Part shown: in pieces, positions 5,510 to 7,005 of the stretch
Layout: each line of letters opens with the position of its first letter
Numbering within the stretch: the stretch's first letter is position 1
Assembly: GCA_030530045.1 (NCBI GenBank)
Contig: JAUMVS010000076.1
Coordinates: forward strand, 1-7,005
DNA length: 7,005 nt
Source of the DNA: Phoenicibacter congonensis
Lineage (GTDB): Bacteria; Actinomycetota; Coriobacteriia; Coriobacteriales; Eggerthellaceae
Direction: 5' to 3'
Translations under genes and position numbers: made by a program
Notes under the pieces: model-generated
What the model was told of the DNA's origin: nothing
The model's input: only the letters and a program-made list of their open reading frames with translations
Databases searched by the model: none

Positions 5510-6880
5510 ATGAGCTTTAGCCGCACGGCATCAACCGATGTCTCCATCCCGCGAAAAAAACAGATCGAGATAACCCTTGGCGATCTCGGCTACAATCTTA
5601 TTTATTATTGGGTCACAGCCTTTATTACAATATATTATACCGACGTTATCGGAGTAAACGCATTTGTCGTATCCGGTCTGCTGCTTTGGGTAAGATTGTT
5701 TGATGCCCTGAATGATCCGCTTATGGGTATGCTGTGCGACAGAACGCGTTCACGTTGGGGAAGGTATCGCCCGTGGGTAGCTCTCGGCGGTGTTCTGACC
5801 TCAATATTCATGATAGCTCTGTTCAATGCAAATCCCGAGTGGAGCAGTACCACAAAAATAGTGTACATGTACATAATGTACATACTCCTCACGGTTGCCG
5901 CAACTATATGCAACATGAGTTATGCGGCGATGATAAGCGTCGCCACAACAAACGGCAGGACTCGAGCCGAGCTTGCCGGAAAGCGGCAGCTGTTTGTCAA
6001 TGTGGGAAACGGTATCCTCGGCATGATCGCGGTTTCAGCTGTAGGGAAGTTGGGCGGAGGTAATGAGCGAATGGGTTATCTGTTCGCTGTCATTATCACC
6101 GTTGTCATAGGCCTCCCGCTTCTTCTTAATTCCGTCAGAGTATCCAAAGAGGTAGTAACTCCGGTCGCAGAGAAAAAAGCGGGCGCTCGCGAGCTGCTCA
6201 AGTGCGTTTTCGGCAATAAGTGTGCCGTGGTTTGCGTAAGCTGCTTCTTGCTGCTTGGCTTTTCTTCTTACGGAAAAGCTGCGATGTACACTTATTATTT
6301 CAAATATTATGTCGGAGATTACTCGCTATATTCCTCATACAGCCTCGTAAATATGATAGGCTGCGTTATAGGCGCCGCGCTCGTGTCGTGGGTCGTCTCA
6401 AGGCACTCGAAAAACAGAGAGCACGACTGTGCAAAATCGCTCGTTGTCTCGGCGTTGTTTTACGGACTGCTTTATATTTTTCCGGCCCCATCTGCTATGT
6501 ACTATGTGTGCATTGTGCTGTGTGGGGTGTTCCACGGAATGTCGACAGCTCTTATGACAAGTGCGATACCGGATTGCGTTGATATGAGTGAATATCGCTA
6601 CGGTGTTCGCAGTGACGGATTTTTAAGCGCATTTATGTCATTCTGCATGAAAACGGGAGGTGCGGTAGGACCGGCGGTGCTCATTGCAATAATGGGACAG
6701 CTTGGGTATGCGGCTAACGAAGTGCAGAATGCTCAGGTGCTGACAGTTATAAACGCCTCAATATCGCTTCTGCCGTGCGTGCTGTATATAATTATGGCAA
6801 TACTGCTTTTCACATTGTACGACCTTAATGAAGAAAAGCACCAGATAATTGTTAATGAGCTGGACAAGCGCAGAGCCTGA
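5510..6880 (+). CDS. MFS transporter, GPH family (MelB-like sugar/glycoside:cation symporter)
   Basis: Predicted 12-helix inner-membrane symporter of 456 aa, normal for the glycoside-pentoside-hexuronide:cation family. Helix I carries LGDLGYNLIYYW (23-34). Helix II and the following loop give the family signature FDALNDPLMG (64-73) then DRTRSRWGRYRPW (77-89). D65 and D69 align with the MelB cation-site residues D55 and D59, so cation coupling should be kept. The MelB sugar-site D19 aligns with N29, which argues against a strict melibiose carrier. A central loop lies near 212-233. A conserved late segment has D355, D358 and E361, and K381 matches the conserved helix-XI Lys. AGGGG at 5498-5502 is a good ribosome binding site 7 nt before ATG. 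Relatives carry disaccharides, pentosides, glucuronides or sulfosugars. Its presence could mean the substrate arrives as a glycoside, but no glycosidase gene is in the window. Confidence 0.92.
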   Translation: MSFSRTASTDVSIPRKKQIEITLGDLGYNLIYYWVTAFITIYYTDVIGVNAFVVSGLLLWVRLFDALNDPLMGMLCDRTRSRWGRYRPWVALGGVLTSIFMIALFNANPEWSSTTKIVYMYIMYILLTVAATICNMSYAAMISVATTNGRTRAELAGKRQLFVNVGNGILGMIAVSAVGKLGGGNERMGYLFAVIITVVIGLPLLLNSVRVSKEVVTPVAEKKAGARELLKCVFGNKCAVVCVSCFLLLGFSSYGKAAMYTYYFKYYVGDYSLYSSYSLVNMIGCVIGAALVSWVVSRHSKNREHDCAKSLVVSALFYGLLYIFPAPSAMYYVCIVLCGVFHGMSTALMTSAIPDCVDMSEYRYGVRSDGFLSAFMSFCMKTGGAVGPAVLIAIMGQLGYAANEVQNAQVLTVINASISLLPCVLYIIMAILLFTLYDLNEEKHQIIVNELDKRRA

Positions 6881-6896
6881 TCCCAACAAGGTATAG

Positions 6897-6956
6897 AAAA
6901 AACAGCCGGTACATAGATACAGCGGAGTAATTCCCGCCATATTTATGTATCGGCTG
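6897..6956 (-). terminator. Intrinsic terminator for the convergent minus-strand gene, possibly bidirectional
   Basis: CAGCCGGTACATAGATA (6903-6919) pairs with TATTTATGTATCGGCTG (6940-6956) over 17 bp with two G-T wobbles. A smaller GCGG/CCGC hairpin (6922-6925 with 6934-6937) sits inside. On the minus strand the stem is followed at once by six T (6902-6897), the classical layout, and it starts 11 nt after the minus-strand stop. On the + strand the stem is followed only by CTTTG. The TTTTTT at 6971-6976 is 14 nt further on and is part of the opposite gene's coding sequence. It probably ends + strand transcription less efficiently. Confidence 0.75.
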
Positions 6957-6967
6957 CTTTGCAATAT

Positions 6968-7005
6968 CTATTTTTTGGGCTTGGCTTTTCTGACGGTGGC
7001 GAAGG
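6968..7005 (-). CDS. 3' end of a convergent gene (C-terminus ...FATVRKAKPKK)
   Basis: Reading the minus strand from the right edge gives an open frame, partial codon CC then F-A-T-V-R-K-A-K-P-K-K, closed by TAG at 6970-6968. A matching terminator hairpin with a six-T tract begins 11 nt after this stop, which is the main reason to believe the frame is real. The lysine/arginine-rich tail would suit a nucleic-acid-binding or ribosome-associated protein, but 11 residues do not allow identification. It marks the right boundary of the + strand cluster. Confidence 0.55.
   Translation of the reverse strand, partial: FATVRKAKPKK

Noticed and set aside
6957..6976. T-rich stretch as the U-tract of a + strand terminator
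   Set aside because: The six T are 14 nt past the stem and encode the last lysines of the minus-strand gene; the proper T-tract lies on the minus strand at 6902-6897.

Overview
The window looks like accessory, catabolic chromosome of an anaerobic Gram-positive bacterium, most likely a gut-type Clostridia (Eubacteriales). This is inferred from the kinds of proteins present (a Clostridia-style flavin/iron-sulfur ene-reductase and paired MFS carriers), the purine-rich ribosome binding sites, the mid-range GC content and the frequent ATA isoleucine codons. No marker gene fixes the taxon. The sequence was read by eye; no database search was run, so all family calls are from motifs.

Layout. Five complete genes lie head to tail on the + strand. 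(1) 11-2002 encodes a multidomain NADH:flavin oxidoreductase of the Old Yellow Enzyme / 2,4-dienoyl-CoA reductase / trimethylamine dehydrogenase group. (2) 2087-3109 encodes an alpha/beta-hydrolase-fold protein whose catalytic Ser and His positions are both altered. (3) 3161-4093 encodes a two-domain VOC (glyoxalase-fold) protein that has lost most of the usual metal ligands. (4) 4129-5403 encodes an MFS carrier of the OFA/monocarboxylate type. (5) 5510-6880 encodes an MFS carrier of the GPH (MelB-like sugar:cation symporter) type. At the right edge the last 11 codons and the stop of a convergent minus-strand gene are visible (6968-7005). A hairpin between it and gene 5 is an intrinsic terminator for that minus-strand gene and may also act on the + strand.

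Three of the four gaps between the + strand genes hold a strong perfect or near-perfect hairpin (2011-2041, 3121-3147, 5426-5456). None has a T-tract, so they look like RNA-processing, stability or translation-modulating elements, or REP-like repeats, rather than ordinary terminators. The gap between genes 3 and 4 is short and holds only a good Shine-Dalgarno.

Working model (inference): genes 1-4, perhaps with 5, form an uptake-and-reduction module for a small organic substrate with an activated C=C bond, such as a plant phenolic, steroid or other enone or enoate. The carriers would import it or exchange product. The flavoenzyme would reduce the double bond. The hydrolase-fold and VOC proteins would carry out an isomerisation, epimerisation, lyase or binding step through non-standard active sites. 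The substrate cannot be read from the sequence. The combination of an ene-reductase with two active-site-degenerate accessory proteins is the part most likely to be undescribed.
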